A DNA stretch of 64,000 bases from Flavobacteriales bacterium (lineage in GTDB: Bacteria; Bacteroidota; Bacteroidia; UBA10329). Shown here piece by piece: positions 38,108 to 46,387 of this stretch. The stretch covers positions 1 through 64,000 of the forward strand of contig WGMW01000008.1 of NCBI GenBank assembly GCA_016124845.1. Direction: 5' to 3'. Position 1 is the first letter of the stretch; every line of letters begins with the position of its first letter. The notes beneath the pieces were generated by a model that ran no database searches, was not told the origin of the DNA, and worked only from the letters and a program-made list of their open reading frames with translations. The position numbers and the translations under genes are program-made.

Positions 38108-39393
38108 TCAAACAGTAGCGTTAGTTCAGGGAAAACTGCTTTTGCATCTTCATTGCGCAATCGGTCCAGTTCCTTCGTCTTATTTCTGAACTCAGGGATC
38201 AGGTGGCTCAGATCTTCAGAATTCATGTGATCGATGCTTTTCTCGAATTCATTTATAACAACGTAAAGTTTTACATGGGCATCAATCGAGAATCCCTTCA
38301 ACCAGTCCAGATGCTTCCGATATTTTTCCACCACCTGCTCCTTGAGCTGCTTCGGTAGGATCTTGATGTCGTATATCTTGGGATGCAACAGCACATGAGG
38401 CAGAAAATCATCCACGTAGATCAATTTCTTCTCCACCCATTCCCGATGAAAATCCGGGAGATGAAACACGTTGAACACGTTCAGTGTCGATGTGATCATG
38501 AAATCGACATGCGGGCACTCTCTTAGCAGCCGCTCGCGGTTTTTCACGGCCTCCTCCCAAACCTGACCGCTGCGCTGTAATTCTCCCCTTTTGTTAGATC
38601 CGTCCAAACTCACATGCAAATTCACATCTTTGAACTTCTTCCAATCTTGGAACAGATCACGTCCTTTTAATCCGGTGGCTGAGAAGTTGGTACTGTAGCG
38701 CAACTTCACATCATTCTTGCCGTTCTGCAACAGCAGGTCAAGTATTCGGTAATGCTCTTCCATGAGTATGGGTTCACCTCCAGCAAAGTAAACCTCCTCC
38801 ACCTCATTCACATATTGGCCCAGTTGACCCAGCACATCATCAAAGTCGTCCATGCTGTAATCCAGTCGGTGCGGAAATGAGGTCTCGCCCAATGCTTTGG
38901 CATCTTCGTACCACTTACTGCTGGCAAAATGACCACAGATGCGGCATTTGAAGTTGCATAGGTTGGATATGCGAATGTCCCAATAGATCGGTTTTGCATC
39001 TACTGCGTATCCGTTTGCCTTCGTACTGTTCACCCAGTCCAATTTGTGACTATAACAGAAATTGGCCGTCTTTCTGTGACTTCTGAGCCCATTTTGCTCA
39101 TTCTGATAACACTGCCAGCATCGCTCATCCTTGCGGTCCTGTAACATCTTTGCTCTCAGCTTCCTCATTTCTTTGCCATTCCAGATCTCAGATAGCGGTA
39201 CCTTGTTAATATTCCCCAACGCTTGGTCCTCATCCCAAGGGGTTACACAGCACGGAACAACTGTACCTCTTTGTGAAAGATAGAGATGGACCCAGGGCAG
39301 CATGCAGAAAGCCTTGCTACTGTCAACCGAATCTTTATCGAAAATCTTTCTGCCCTGGATGTGTTTCTGAAATACCTTCTTGAAATCTGCCAT
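38104..39393 (-). CDS. twitch domain-containing radical SAM protein
   Basis: A 429-residue radical SAM enzyme. The [4Fe-4S] motif is C146-x3-C150-x2-C153 (CNFKCRIC), followed by the GGEP motif (FAGGEPIL) and VSLDG. Additional Cys in the N-terminal third (C30, C48, C49, C92, C95) form a twitch/SPASM-like auxiliary cluster region placed ahead of the core, the arrangement of the Bacteroidota twitch radical SAM family. Such enzymes often modify peptides or sugars; the target here is unknown and no short precursor peptide gene is evident nearby. First gene of the eight-gene operon running to 28504. Confidence 0.88.
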   Translation of the reverse strand: MADFKKVFQKHIQGRKIFDKDSVDSSKAFCMLPWVHLYLSQRGTVVPCCVTPWDEDQALGNINKVPLSEIWNGKEMRKLRAKMLQDRKDERCWQCYQNEQNGLRSHRKTANFCYSHKLDWVNSTKANGYAVDAKPIYWDIRISNLCNFKCRICGHFASSKWYEDAKALGETSFPHRLDYSMDDFDDVLGQLGQYVNEVEEVYFAGGEPILMEEHYRILDLLLQNGKNDVKLRYSTNFSATGLKGRDLFQDWKKFKDVNLHVSLDGSNKRGELQRSGQVWEEAVKNRERLLRECPHVDFMITSTLNVFNVFHLPDFHREWVEKKLIYVDDFLPHVLLHPKIYDIKILPKQLKEQVVEKYRKHLDWLKGFSIDAHVKLYVVINEFEKSIDHMNSEDLSHLIPEFRNKTKELDRLRNEDAKAVFPELTLLFE

Positions 39394-39549
39394 GTCGTAA
39401 ATTTATCAATCCGGTGCAGTTCATTCGAATCACACCAAGCCCAGAGGCTTCAATTGGTAACACAATATAGCACAAAAAGCAAACACATTAAGCCTTTCTG
39501 TCGCTTCGGATCGGCTGTTGTCTCAACATCAAATAGTTACTATGCCGAC

Positions 39550-39795
39550 ATGATGATGTTTACAAGTGCCGGTGCGTTAGCGGCCTTAACGGGGCTTCTT
39601 TTGCTTGCATTCATGCTGGTCCGATTTTGTCGTCTTGGGGAATTCCCATTCCATTCTGGTCCGGCACATCATAGGATACCTCGTCTGTCAATCGGCCAAG
39701 AAACCTTGCAATTTGCGGATCAGGTAAGAAGGTTTGTTGCAACCAATGCAGATAGAGGGTTGCTGAACAATCCCATAACCGAAGGGTTGACTTAA
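39550..39795 (+). pseudogene. truncated paralog of the transglutaminase-like gene
   Basis: An 81-codon frame with a hydrophobic N terminus (residues about 8-25) followed by LSIGQETLQFADQVRRF and DRGLLNNPITEGLT. This matches LTQGQDSLQFVEQVRRF and DGLLYNPILEGLAKLS of the next gene (39959-40855), but stops where the catalytic region should begin. The stop codon lies inside a perfect palindrome (39791-39827). No continuation of homology is seen in other frames after it. Either a decayed duplicate or a small secreted protein made from the propeptide-like part alone. Confidence 0.55.
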
Positions 39796-39827
39796 CCACT
39801 GTGGACTTCCAGTCCACAGTGGTTAAG
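39791..39827. repeat. perfect 17-bp inverted repeat, hairpin
   Basis: cttaaccactgtggact (39791-39807), a three-base loop, then its exact reverse complement (39811-39827). It overlaps the stop codon of the truncated gene. It could be a strong bidirectional transcription stop, but there is no T-run on either side (tgtttc follows), so it may instead be a remnant of the event that truncated the gene. Confidence 0.8.
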
Positions 39828-39958
39828 TGTTTCACCGGCTTGAAAATTCGAATAGGCCAGATACTACAGCTGTCGGCAAGGACAGATTTATTTTTTTTCA
39901 CTTTCCGCCCGAATCCATTGTCGGTTTACCTTCGCAACGGTATTTTAAAGATGCGGGA

Positions 39959-40855
39959 ATGGATTGGAGAAGTTGGATGAGGTCGATGATGACAGGATCT
40001 CTGTTCGTTATTCTTTTCATGACCCGTTTTCCCGGTTTTGAAGCATTTGCGTTTCAAAGCCGGTCAATGCATACCCAGGAGCCTATATTGACCCAAGGTC
40101 AGGACTCGTTACAATTTGTAGAACAAGTAAGGAGGTTTGTGGCCGAATATGCGGATGACGGACTTCTTTACAATCCGATCCTTGAGGGTCTGGCAAAGCT
40201 TTCTATTGCTCAGTTGTATCCACAGCAGTTGTTGGATGAGTTTGATCATGACAATGCCGTCATATCTTGTGCGATGGCGTCAAAACTCATGGTAAGAATA
40301 CTTCTTGACAACGGCATCGATGCCTATACCTACAGTTTCGGGTTTGCTTGTACGAACCTCACCCATACTGTGGTCCTGGTAAAGCTATCAGGCAAGCTGT
40401 ACGTGTATGATCCTTTTCTCAACTATTCACTTTTGGATGAGCAGGGCGGTCACTTGGATATTCTCACCCTATTGGAATCGGCAAGCAGAGACGACCTTAG
40501 AATGATGGCCTCACAGGATACTGTTGTAGCTGATATGCTGGTGGATGAGGAACTGATGATGGCCATGGCAAATGCTGATTCGCTGAAGGAAGACCCCAGA
40601 TGCCGAGTACAGTTCCATGATGAGGTGAGAATACGCGAACATCTGCTCAAATTCAGGGTTAACCGCTGCTACCAATGCATGGTCGAACGATGCGACAGTT
40701 TCATCGAACTGTTTGAGACCAAGCTGCGTACCGATACCGCGTTGAGGCAGTTCCATCAAGGATACCTGCTGAAAGTGGGCTGTATGGATGGAGCTGAAGA
40801 TTGGCCGAAGATCGACCGATTGTTGAATGAGGCGATCGAAAGGCTGCAGAACTGA
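39959..40855 (+). CDS. secreted transglutaminase-like (Cys/His/Asp) protein
   Basis: Starting at ATG 39959, 298 residues: signal peptide-like residues 7-31, a helical LQFVEQVRRFVAEYADDGLL segment, then a core recalling the transglutaminase/papain-like fold. Candidate triad: C104 (VISCAMASKLMVRIL), H136 (LTHTVVLVK) and D151 (YVYDPFLNY), in the order and spacing typical of transglutaminase-like domains. A Cys pair RCYQCMVERC follows. I do not recognise a named family, so enzymatic activity is a prediction. Extending the frame to GTG at 39827 would put the start inside the palindrome and was rejected. It has a truncated relative just upstream and another relative at 44231-45208. Confidence 0.65.
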   Translation: MDWRSWMRSMMTGSLFVILFMTRFPGFEAFAFQSRSMHTQEPILTQGQDSLQFVEQVRRFVAEYADDGLLYNPILEGLAKLSIAQLYPQQLLDEFDHDNAVISCAMASKLMVRILLDNGIDAYTYSFGFACTNLTHTVVLVKLSGKLYVYDPFLNYSLLDEQGGHLDILTLLESASRDDLRMMASQDTVVADMLVDEELMMAMANADSLKEDPRCRVQFHDEVRIREHLLKFRVNRCYQCMVERCDSFIELFETKLRTDTALRQFHQGYLLKVGCMDGAEDWPKIDRLLNEAIERLQN

Positions 40856-40861
40856 ATCCCG

Positions 40862-41845
40862 TCAGTAAACCCGTGATTTTCTGTTCAACGCTTTCACATT
40901 CTTCTCTATCCATCTGTAGGTCAAGATTATTCCTTCCTCAAGGGATATTTTGGGATTCCATCCGAGCCGTTCTCGGATGAGTTCATTATCAGAACTACGG
41001 CCTCGCACACCAGTTGGGCCCGAGATGTTCTTGATGTTGACCGACCTGCCACTTACCTTGGCAATGAGGCGCGTGAAATCGTTGATTGATATCATTTCTT
41101 CCGACCCGATGTTCACAGGCCCCACAAAATCGCCTTGCATCATCAGCCTCACCGCATCCAAACAATCGTCTATGAACAGGAAGGAACGCGTCTGTTTGCC
41201 GTCTCCCCATATTTCTACCGTACCATTATCGCCTGCTTCGGCAACCTTTCGGCATATAGCGGCTGGAGCCTTTTCCTTTCCATTGTTCCAAGCTCCTTCC
41301 GGACCGTAGATGTTGTGAAATCTTGCAATTCGCACCGAAAGTCCATGGTTACGGGCAAACGTTAGATACAATCTCTCGCTGAAGAGTTTTTCCCAACCGT
41401 ACTCGCTGTCCGGCTCGGCTGGGTAAACTGAGCTCTCCTCACATCTTGGGTTGTCCGGGTCAAGTTGATTGCGCTCCGGATACACACAGGCTGATGAGGA
41501 ATAGAACACGCAGCCTACCCTTTTCTTTACACACTCGTTGGCAACATGAAGGTTGATAAGGGCCGAGTTGTGCATGACGTGTGCATCATTTTCGCCCGTA
41601 AAAATGTACCCTGCACCACCCATGTCTGCCGCAAGCTGATAAACCTCATCGGTCTCTTCGGGTATGCATTGTTCAACAAACGATGCATCTCTCAAATCTC
41701 CATGAAAGAACATATCCGCAACGGTCTTGGAATATTCGGGGAGTTTCAGGTCGGCTCCAAGTACGTGATAACCTTCACCTTTCAATCGTCTCACCAAATG
41801 ACCTCCAATGAAGCCTCCTGCACCCAATACTACTGCTCTCTTCAT
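40862..41845 (-). CDS. GDP-mannose 3,5-epimerase-like NAD-dependent epimerase
   Basis: A 327-residue extended short-chain dehydrogenase. It has the GAGGFIGG NAD motif (8-15), Y149-x3-K153, and a set of features close to plant GDP-mannose 3,5-epimerase: ADMGGAGYIF, SSSACVYPE with C120, SEYGWEKL, RFHNIYGPEG, GKEKAPAAICRK with K192, WGDGKQTRSF and PVNIGSEE. In the plant enzyme the residues matching C120 and K192 act as the acid/base pair, converting GDP-D-mannose to GDP-L-galactose and GDP-L-gulose. Its start overlaps the stop of the UbiA-GT4 fusion gene by four bases, so the sugar may be used by that protein. It is convergent with 39959-40855, six bases apart. Confidence 0.85.
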   Translation of the reverse strand: MKRAVVLGAGGFIGGHLVRRLKGEGYHVLGADLKLPEYSKTVADMFFHGDLRDASFVEQCIPEETDEVYQLAADMGGAGYIFTGENDAHVMHNSALINLHVANECVKKRVGCVFYSSSACVYPERNQLDPDNPRCEESSVYPAEPDSEYGWEKLFSERLYLTFARNHGLSVRIARFHNIYGPEGAWNNGKEKAPAAICRKVAEAGDNGTVEIWGDGKQTRSFLFIDDCLDAVRLMMQGDFVGPVNIGSEEMISINDFTRLIAKVSGRSVNIKNISGPTGVRGRSSDNELIRERLGWNPKISLEEGIILTYRWIEKNVKALNRKSRVY

Positions 41846-44145
41846 CTCTTGATTTTGTGGAGGTCTATTAACCTCGATAATATTTCAATATGTTCTCTGA
41901 CCAAATCGTTGGACCTAATGCTATCGGCCGCAGCATCGCCCAATTCACGCATCTTTTCCGGATGGTTGAAAAGAGCTGTCATCTCTTCGGCCATTCGAAG
42001 GTAATCAAACTCGTTGACCAGAATACCGGTTTGGCCATTCTGTATCATATCTTCAATTCCAGCATGCTTGGTAGAAACAATGGGCATGCCGCACGCCATG
42101 GCTTCCATAATGGCCACGGGGGTACCTTCCCGGTCGCCTGTTTCGGGAGCAGTTACCGAATGCTGTACGAAAAGGCTTGCAGACCTCATTTCCTGTGCAA
42201 TTGATTCATGGTCCAAAGATCCCAGAAATTCAACTTGGGTCTCAATTCCGAGGGCTTTCACCAAGGATCTGCACGACTCCATGATGCCATTACCCTCGTC
42301 CAAACCCACCATGCGAAGTTCGGCATTGGGATGACGCTTCAGGACATCATTGAAAGCAAGGATAGTGAGATTGGGAGCCTTTGTAACGCAGAAGCGTCCT
42401 ACGGTAAGGATCACCTTTCTGGAAAAGTCTCTCTCTACCGGACTGAACAGTTGCAGATCGACATAACATGGAAGATAGAATATCTTAGAGGAATGACACC
42501 CTAACCGCTGAAGCTGTCCGCAGATATCTCTGCTTACGCCAACCACCGCTGAAGCCTGCCTGAACATTTCCTGATATTCTGCCTCATTCTGAAGCAATTC
42601 CTTGGAATGCCAAGCATCGTAGCCATAAAATATGACGATCATAGGGATGCCGGTCAACCTTGATACGTTGGTCAATCTGGCACCCATTGTACCGAATTCC
42701 GCAACCATCAGGCACACTTCCTTGTCAACCAGGTTTCTGCACAACAAACGGTCTTCACCAATGCGGGCATCAAGTGCCAATGTTTCCCACCAATTGTAAA
42801 TGAGCGACCTCAGATATCGGTTATCTGAAACCAAGTTTCCGTGTTGCAGTAAAAACATTGGAGATGGCCAGCCATAGAGCTGGATGACATGATAGGGCAA
42901 TTGGCCGATGTGCCCCTGAACGAACGTCTCCGTGTATTTTTTCAGGTTCTGATTGAAAATGGCAATAGTTCCGCGTTTTTTACGCGCTTCAATCGCCTTG
43001 TCCTCAAGGTGCTTAGCGTAATGAACTCCCCAATTGCGTTCTTCACTCCAATTCAGAAACCACTTTCTGAAGTAGTAAACCAACCAGTTGGCAGATAGGG
43101 ACAGAACATTGGAAGGGTGTGAGAGCGTGCGAAAAGACCACAGCTTCAACGGAACCCATATCGGGTGCTTGATGAGGTTGGAGAAAAGAAAAAGAAAGAC
43201 CAGAAGGACAATTAAATATCGGGCATCATGAGCAGAGAGAAGCAATAACGAAAACACACCAAGATAATAGGACGTGAGCCTATCTGTTGGAATGCCATCG
43301 AACCACAGCTCGGTTCTTTTGATAGGGAGCAGCGGTATTCCGAGAATAACGACCCCACACGCCAAAGCAATCGAAAATAACCCAGAGAACTCCCAACAGG
43401 AGAGAAAGAATCCTACGGATGAGACAAATTCAACAGGGTAAATAATCCGCCCCACCATACCGCGAATCCTATATATCTCCATTCGTAAAGCAAGGTTCGG
43501 TGTACCACTGACACGGTCATTTTCACGGTCTTGGACATGGTGATTTACAATCTGACGGAGGCCACGCATGGTCATCCATACTGCGAGAAATACCAAGTGC
43601 GGCTGCAAATTCGACACAACTCTGTTCAGCACCATAAGATCGAACGTATGCCACGCCAAGACAGTTGGCACAGTAAACGCATAGAGAGAATCGGCAAGCA
43701 TGGCTGCTCGAGGATGGTTCTTCAAACGGAAAGGAGGTAAAGGGTATAGGAATATCAGCATAAATTCCAATGCGATAAGCACTTTGCTAAAAGAATCCGA
43801 CCGGAAGAACAGAAACCATGGGGCCATGGTAAAACCTATTACAACGAGAAAAATGGGCAACCTCGTCCACGGCAACAGGTCGGCAACTGCATTCGTTTTA
43901 CCAGCTTTGCGGTCGGACGGAATATCTGCCCAATCGTTGAGGAAATATGTGGCTAGCCCAAAGCCGCAGAGCGTGACGACAGAACTGAAAAGCAATTGCA
44001 CCGCAAAGTTGAACGGCAAATTTCTGGCCGACAGGTAAAACAATAGCAATGAAAGAATGGTTCCTGCCTTCGGCCTCCACCATTCTTTCAGACGCGCCAT
44101 TTTAGCTGAAGACATGATACAGGAATTTAAACTTGGTGGGTTCAA
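41842..44145 (-). CDS. UbiA prenyltransferase-GT4 glycosyltransferase fusion
   Basis: A 767-residue protein in one uninterrupted frame. Residues about 15-350 form a UbiA-type polytopic domain with the two Asp-rich motifs N70-D71-x2-D74-x3-D78 and D206-x3-D210, eight or so helices. Residues about 380-767 are a GT-B, GT4-type transferase with the YGYDAWHS segment, SAVVGVSRDICGQL, ILTVGRF, and the E-x7-E region EGTPVAIMEAMACG followed by G-IEDMIQNGQTG. UbiA enzymes join an activated donor to, or transfer, a polyprenyl group in the membrane; the GT4 half would add a sugar. The DPPR-synthase HPxKRxRP signature is absent. This domain pairing is unfamiliar to me. Several Met codons (1, 11, 16) could be the start. 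Confidence 0.85.
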   Translation of the reverse strand: MNPPSLNSCIMSSAKMARLKEWWRPKAGTILSLLLFYLSARNLPFNFAVQLLFSSVVTLCGFGLATYFLNDWADIPSDRKAGKTNAVADLLPWTRLPIFLVVIGFTMAPWFLFFRSDSFSKVLIALEFMLIFLYPLPPFRLKNHPRAAMLADSLYAFTVPTVLAWHTFDLMVLNRVVSNLQPHLVFLAVWMTMRGLRQIVNHHVQDRENDRVSGTPNLALRMEIYRIRGMVGRIIYPVEFVSSVGFFLSCWEFSGLFSIALACGVVILGIPLLPIKRTELWFDGIPTDRLTSYYLGVFSLLLLSAHDARYLIVLLVFLFLFSNLIKHPIWVPLKLWSFRTLSHPSNVLSLSANWLVYYFRKWFLNWSEERNWGVHYAKHLEDKAIEARKKRGTIAIFNQNLKKYTETFVQGHIGQLPYHVIQLYGWPSPMFLLQHGNLVSDNRYLRSLIYNWWETLALDARIGEDRLLCRNLVDKEVCLMVAEFGTMGARLTNVSRLTGIPMIVIFYGYDAWHSKELLQNEAEYQEMFRQASAVVGVSRDICGQLQRLGCHSSKIFYLPCYVDLQLFSPVERDFSRKVILTVGRFCVTKAPNLTILAFNDVLKRHPNAELRMVGLDEGNGIMESCRSLVKALGIETQVEFLGSLDHESIAQEMRSASLFVQHSVTAPETGDREGTPVAIMEAMACGMPIVSTKHAGIEDMIQNGQTGILVNEFDYLRMAEEMTALFNHPEKMRELGDAAADSIRSNDLVREHIEILSRLIDLHKIKR

Positions 44146-44178
44146 CTTCTGCTACAATGGTACGAAGCCTATTTGACA

Positions 44179-44186
44179 TATCTTTG
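44179..44186 (+). promoter_or_regulatory. candidate -7 promoter element
   Basis: TATCTTTG fits the Bacteroidota -7 consensus TAnnTTTG exactly and lies 45 bases before the start at 44231, in the 85-base gap between divergent genes. No good -33 TTG box is found at the expected distance, so this is tentative. Confidence 0.3.
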
Positions 44187-44230
44187 ATGCAAACGCCAGA
44201 TAAGCCTCTGTTAGGGTTTCGGTTAAGAAT

Positions 44231-45208
44231 TTGAATACAAGAACTTTGAAAGAACCATTTCAATTTACAAAAGCAAGAGGTCTCGGCACCCTGTTGGTGC
44301 TAAGTGTGGCTGGTATGCTCCTTACCAGATGCGAGACCAGCAATAAGACGGACACTGTAACACCCCAAGAAAAGACCATCCTGTGCCAAAAATGTCCCAA
44401 GTTCAATAACGGGCAAGATACTTTGAAGTACGTAAAGGACGTAATGTACTATGTGGCGCGGACAGCGGATGCAGGTTTGCTGGACAACGAAAAGATCATG
44501 GCCACTTTGGATGTTCCCTTCGATAGGATCGATGCAGACCGGGTCGTTGAAATTTTCGAGCATGATAGTGGAATTGCGGATTGTGGGCAAGTGGCCAGTC
44601 TAATGGCAAAGATCTTGGTTGACAATGGAGTTGACGCTTATATATTCAGTTTCGGTTTTGACGACATGGCACTGAGCCGTTCATTGGTACTGGTAAAGGT
44701 GAACGGCCAACTACTCATGTTCGACCCTATACAGAACTATTGGGTAGAGGACGAAGCGGGTCATCCGTTGGGCCTTATCAACCTGATAACCCAAGTAGGA
44801 AAAGGCGAATTGAAGGTGCGCACATCCGCAGACACAGTGATTGCCGAAATGCTTATCGACCAACGCAAGTTGCCCAAACCGCCCCTTCAGAAAAACTACC
44901 GACTTGATTCGGAATGCTTCAAGTATTGGTCTAAGGTGGAGACCGTGAGAGATTCGGTTATTAAAAAGAAATTTACCCGGTGCTTCGCATGTGAAACCGA
45001 CCGTCCGTGCATGAAAAAGAACTTTAGAGAACAGTTCGTTGACACCCTCGCGGTCAAAACGCTGCTAACCTCCTATCATCAGGGGTTTGTGGTCAATCCT
45101 CATGTCATATCTGGGGCAAAGGACGCCCAAAGAATAGATGACATGATACAAACGGCCATTTACAGCCAGCCTGGGCTTGGCAAACTTGTAAATGGCAGAA
45201 TAAAATGA
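44231..45208 (+). CDS. lipoprotein-like transglutaminase-fold protein lacking the catalytic His
   Basis: A 325-residue paralog of 39959-40855. The N terminus has a hydrophobic stretch (about 18-31) ending LLTRC, a poor but possible lipobox with C34. The homologous core keeps C118 (IADCGQVASLMAKIL) and D165 (LLMFDP), but the position of the putative catalytic His is R150 (ALSRSLVLVK versus NLTHTVVLVK), so a Cys-His-Asp triad is broken. Two extra Cys pairs, CQKC and CFAC, are present. The start is TTG at 44231; no in-frame ATG precedes the lipobox-like segment, so the start is uncertain. First gene of the operon with the ABC ATPase, UbiA, oxygenases and LMF-like protein. Confidence 0.6.
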   Translation: MNTRTLKEPFQFTKARGLGTLLVLSVAGMLLTRCETSNKTDTVTPQEKTILCQKCPKFNNGQDTLKYVKDVMYYVARTADAGLLDNEKIMATLDVPFDRIDADRVVEIFEHDSGIADCGQVASLMAKILVDNGVDAYIFSFGFDDMALSRSLVLVKVNGQLLMFDPIQNYWVEDEAGHPLGLINLITQVGKGELKVRTSADTVIAEMLIDQRKLPKPPLQKNYRLDSECFKYWSKVETVRDSVIKKKFTRCFACETDRPCMKKNFREQFVDTLAVKTLLTSYHQGFVVNPHVISGAKDAQRIDDMIQTAIYSQPGLGKLVNGRIK

Positions 45209-45235
45209 TTTTCGACTATTGATTCTCAACTGATA

Positions 45236-46387
45236 ATGGCATCCAATAGAGTTACAAGCATCAAGGTTGAGAGCTTATGCAAACAGTATTCTCTCAACCA
45301 ACAAGGAAACAAGTCTGCCATTTATGCCCTTGAGGATGTGAGTTTCAATCTCTTCGAAGGAGACAGGGTCGGTCTCATCGGGCTGAACGGTTCAGGAAAG
45401 TCAACTCTTCTGAAGATACTGTCTGGGCATCTGAGACCCAGTTCCGGACGTGTTACTCTCTCAAGTGAAGTTTTGTCGCTTAGCCATTTTGACTCTCTGT
45501 TACACCCAGACCTTACTGGGACGGAGAACATCAGAATGCAACTAAGAGTGCTAGGAATACCTAAAACCGCACTGGAGAAGGCATGCCGAGAGGTTGTAGA
45601 TTTCTCTGAACTCGGTGAATCCGTAAACCGACCAGTTAAGACCTTCAGTTCGGGAATGATGCTGCGGCTCTCTTTTTCCATCTTCAGAACGGTAAAACCT
45701 GAGATACTGTTGCTTGATGAAGTGCTTTCAGCTGGAGACATCCTTTTCCGAAAAAAATCTGACGACCTGCTTCGGCATCACCTCGAAGCTGTTTCGTGTA
45801 TCATTATGGCAAGTCATGAGCTGACAGAAATCGCGCGGTACTGCACCCGCTGTCTTGTGCTCCAACACGGCCGTTTGGTATTTGACGGCACAGTGGATGA
45901 TGCAATAGCGAAGTATATTGACCAAAGCCAGTCGCAAAACAATCTTGTACTGGCCAATGCCGAGATCGAGCTGGTCAAAGTGTTTCTAAACAGGTCAGAA
46001 CCTCGTTTCGAGGTTAGTGAAGATGTGACCGTAAACGTAGTATATCTTAAGAAAACCCCAGAAGTGGCGGATCTAGTAGTTTACATACGCAACAACTTCG
46101 GAAACGCGCTGACAGATTGCGACATTTACCGTGAGAGTTTTATACGGGTAAACGAACCTGTTGGAAGGTATTTGGTGAGCTTCACCATACCTAAAAACCT
46201 ATTGAACGTTGGAAAATACATGGTGGACCTCGCCTTCGGAAATGGCGTTAAGGACATTCTGAAAATAGATGCCGCTGTTAATTTTGAGATAGGACCCGAC
46301 AAATGGGAAACTGAAAAGCTCTGGAATCAGAACCCTACCGTTCCTATACGACCTCAACTGAATTGGAAAAAAGACCGTATAGCATGA
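45236..46387 (+). CDS. Wzt-like ABC transporter ATP-binding protein
   Basis: A 383-residue ATPase of the polysaccharide/teichoic-acid export type. Walker A GLNGSGKST (49-57), signature region FSSGMMLRLSFS (137-148) and Walker B ILLLDEVLSAGD with D161-E162 are all present; the VLSAGD ending is typical of the Wzt/TagH subgroup. A C-terminal beta-sandwich (about 245-383) resembles the carbohydrate-binding domain that in Wzt proteins recognises the modified end of the O-chain. The usual Wzm-type permease gene is not found beside it or elsewhere in the window. 27 bases after the lipoprotein gene; its stop overlaps the UbiA start (ATGA). Confidence 0.9.
   Translation: MASNRVTSIKVESLCKQYSLNQQGNKSAIYALEDVSFNLFEGDRVGLIGLNGSGKSTLLKILSGHLRPSSGRVTLSSEVLSLSHFDSLLHPDLTGTENIRMQLRVLGIPKTALEKACREVVDFSELGESVNRPVKTFSSGMMLRLSFSIFRTVKPEILLLDEVLSAGDILFRKKSDDLLRHHLEAVSCIIMASHELTEIARYCTRCLVLQHGRLVFDGTVDDAIAKYIDQSQSQNNLVLANAEIELVKVFLNRSEPRFEVSEDVTVNVVYLKKTPEVADLVVYIRNNFGNALTDCDIYRESFIRVNEPVGRYLVSFTIPKNLLNVGKYMVDLAFGNGVKDILKIDAAVNFEIGPDKWETEKLWNQNPTVPIRPQLNWKKDRIA

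Noticed and set aside
39286-39549. Upstream extension of the truncated gene
   Set aside because: It overlaps the radical SAM gene on the other strand; the hydrophobic start at 39550 fits a secreted protein better.
39827-39958. GTG-initiated 44-codon extension of the transglutaminase-like gene
   Set aside because: It would start inside the palindrome, removes the signal peptide from the N terminus and shows no similarity to the paralogs.
41842-44145. DPPR synthase-like (decaprenyl-phosphate ribosyltransferase) function for the UbiA half
   Set aside because: The HPxKRxRP signature that follows the first Asp motif in that group is absent, though the general UbiA motifs are present.
46363-46383. 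Upstream start for the standalone UbiA gene
   Set aside because: ATG at 46384 overlaps the previous stop as ATGA, the same coupling seen at the next boundary (47187-47190).
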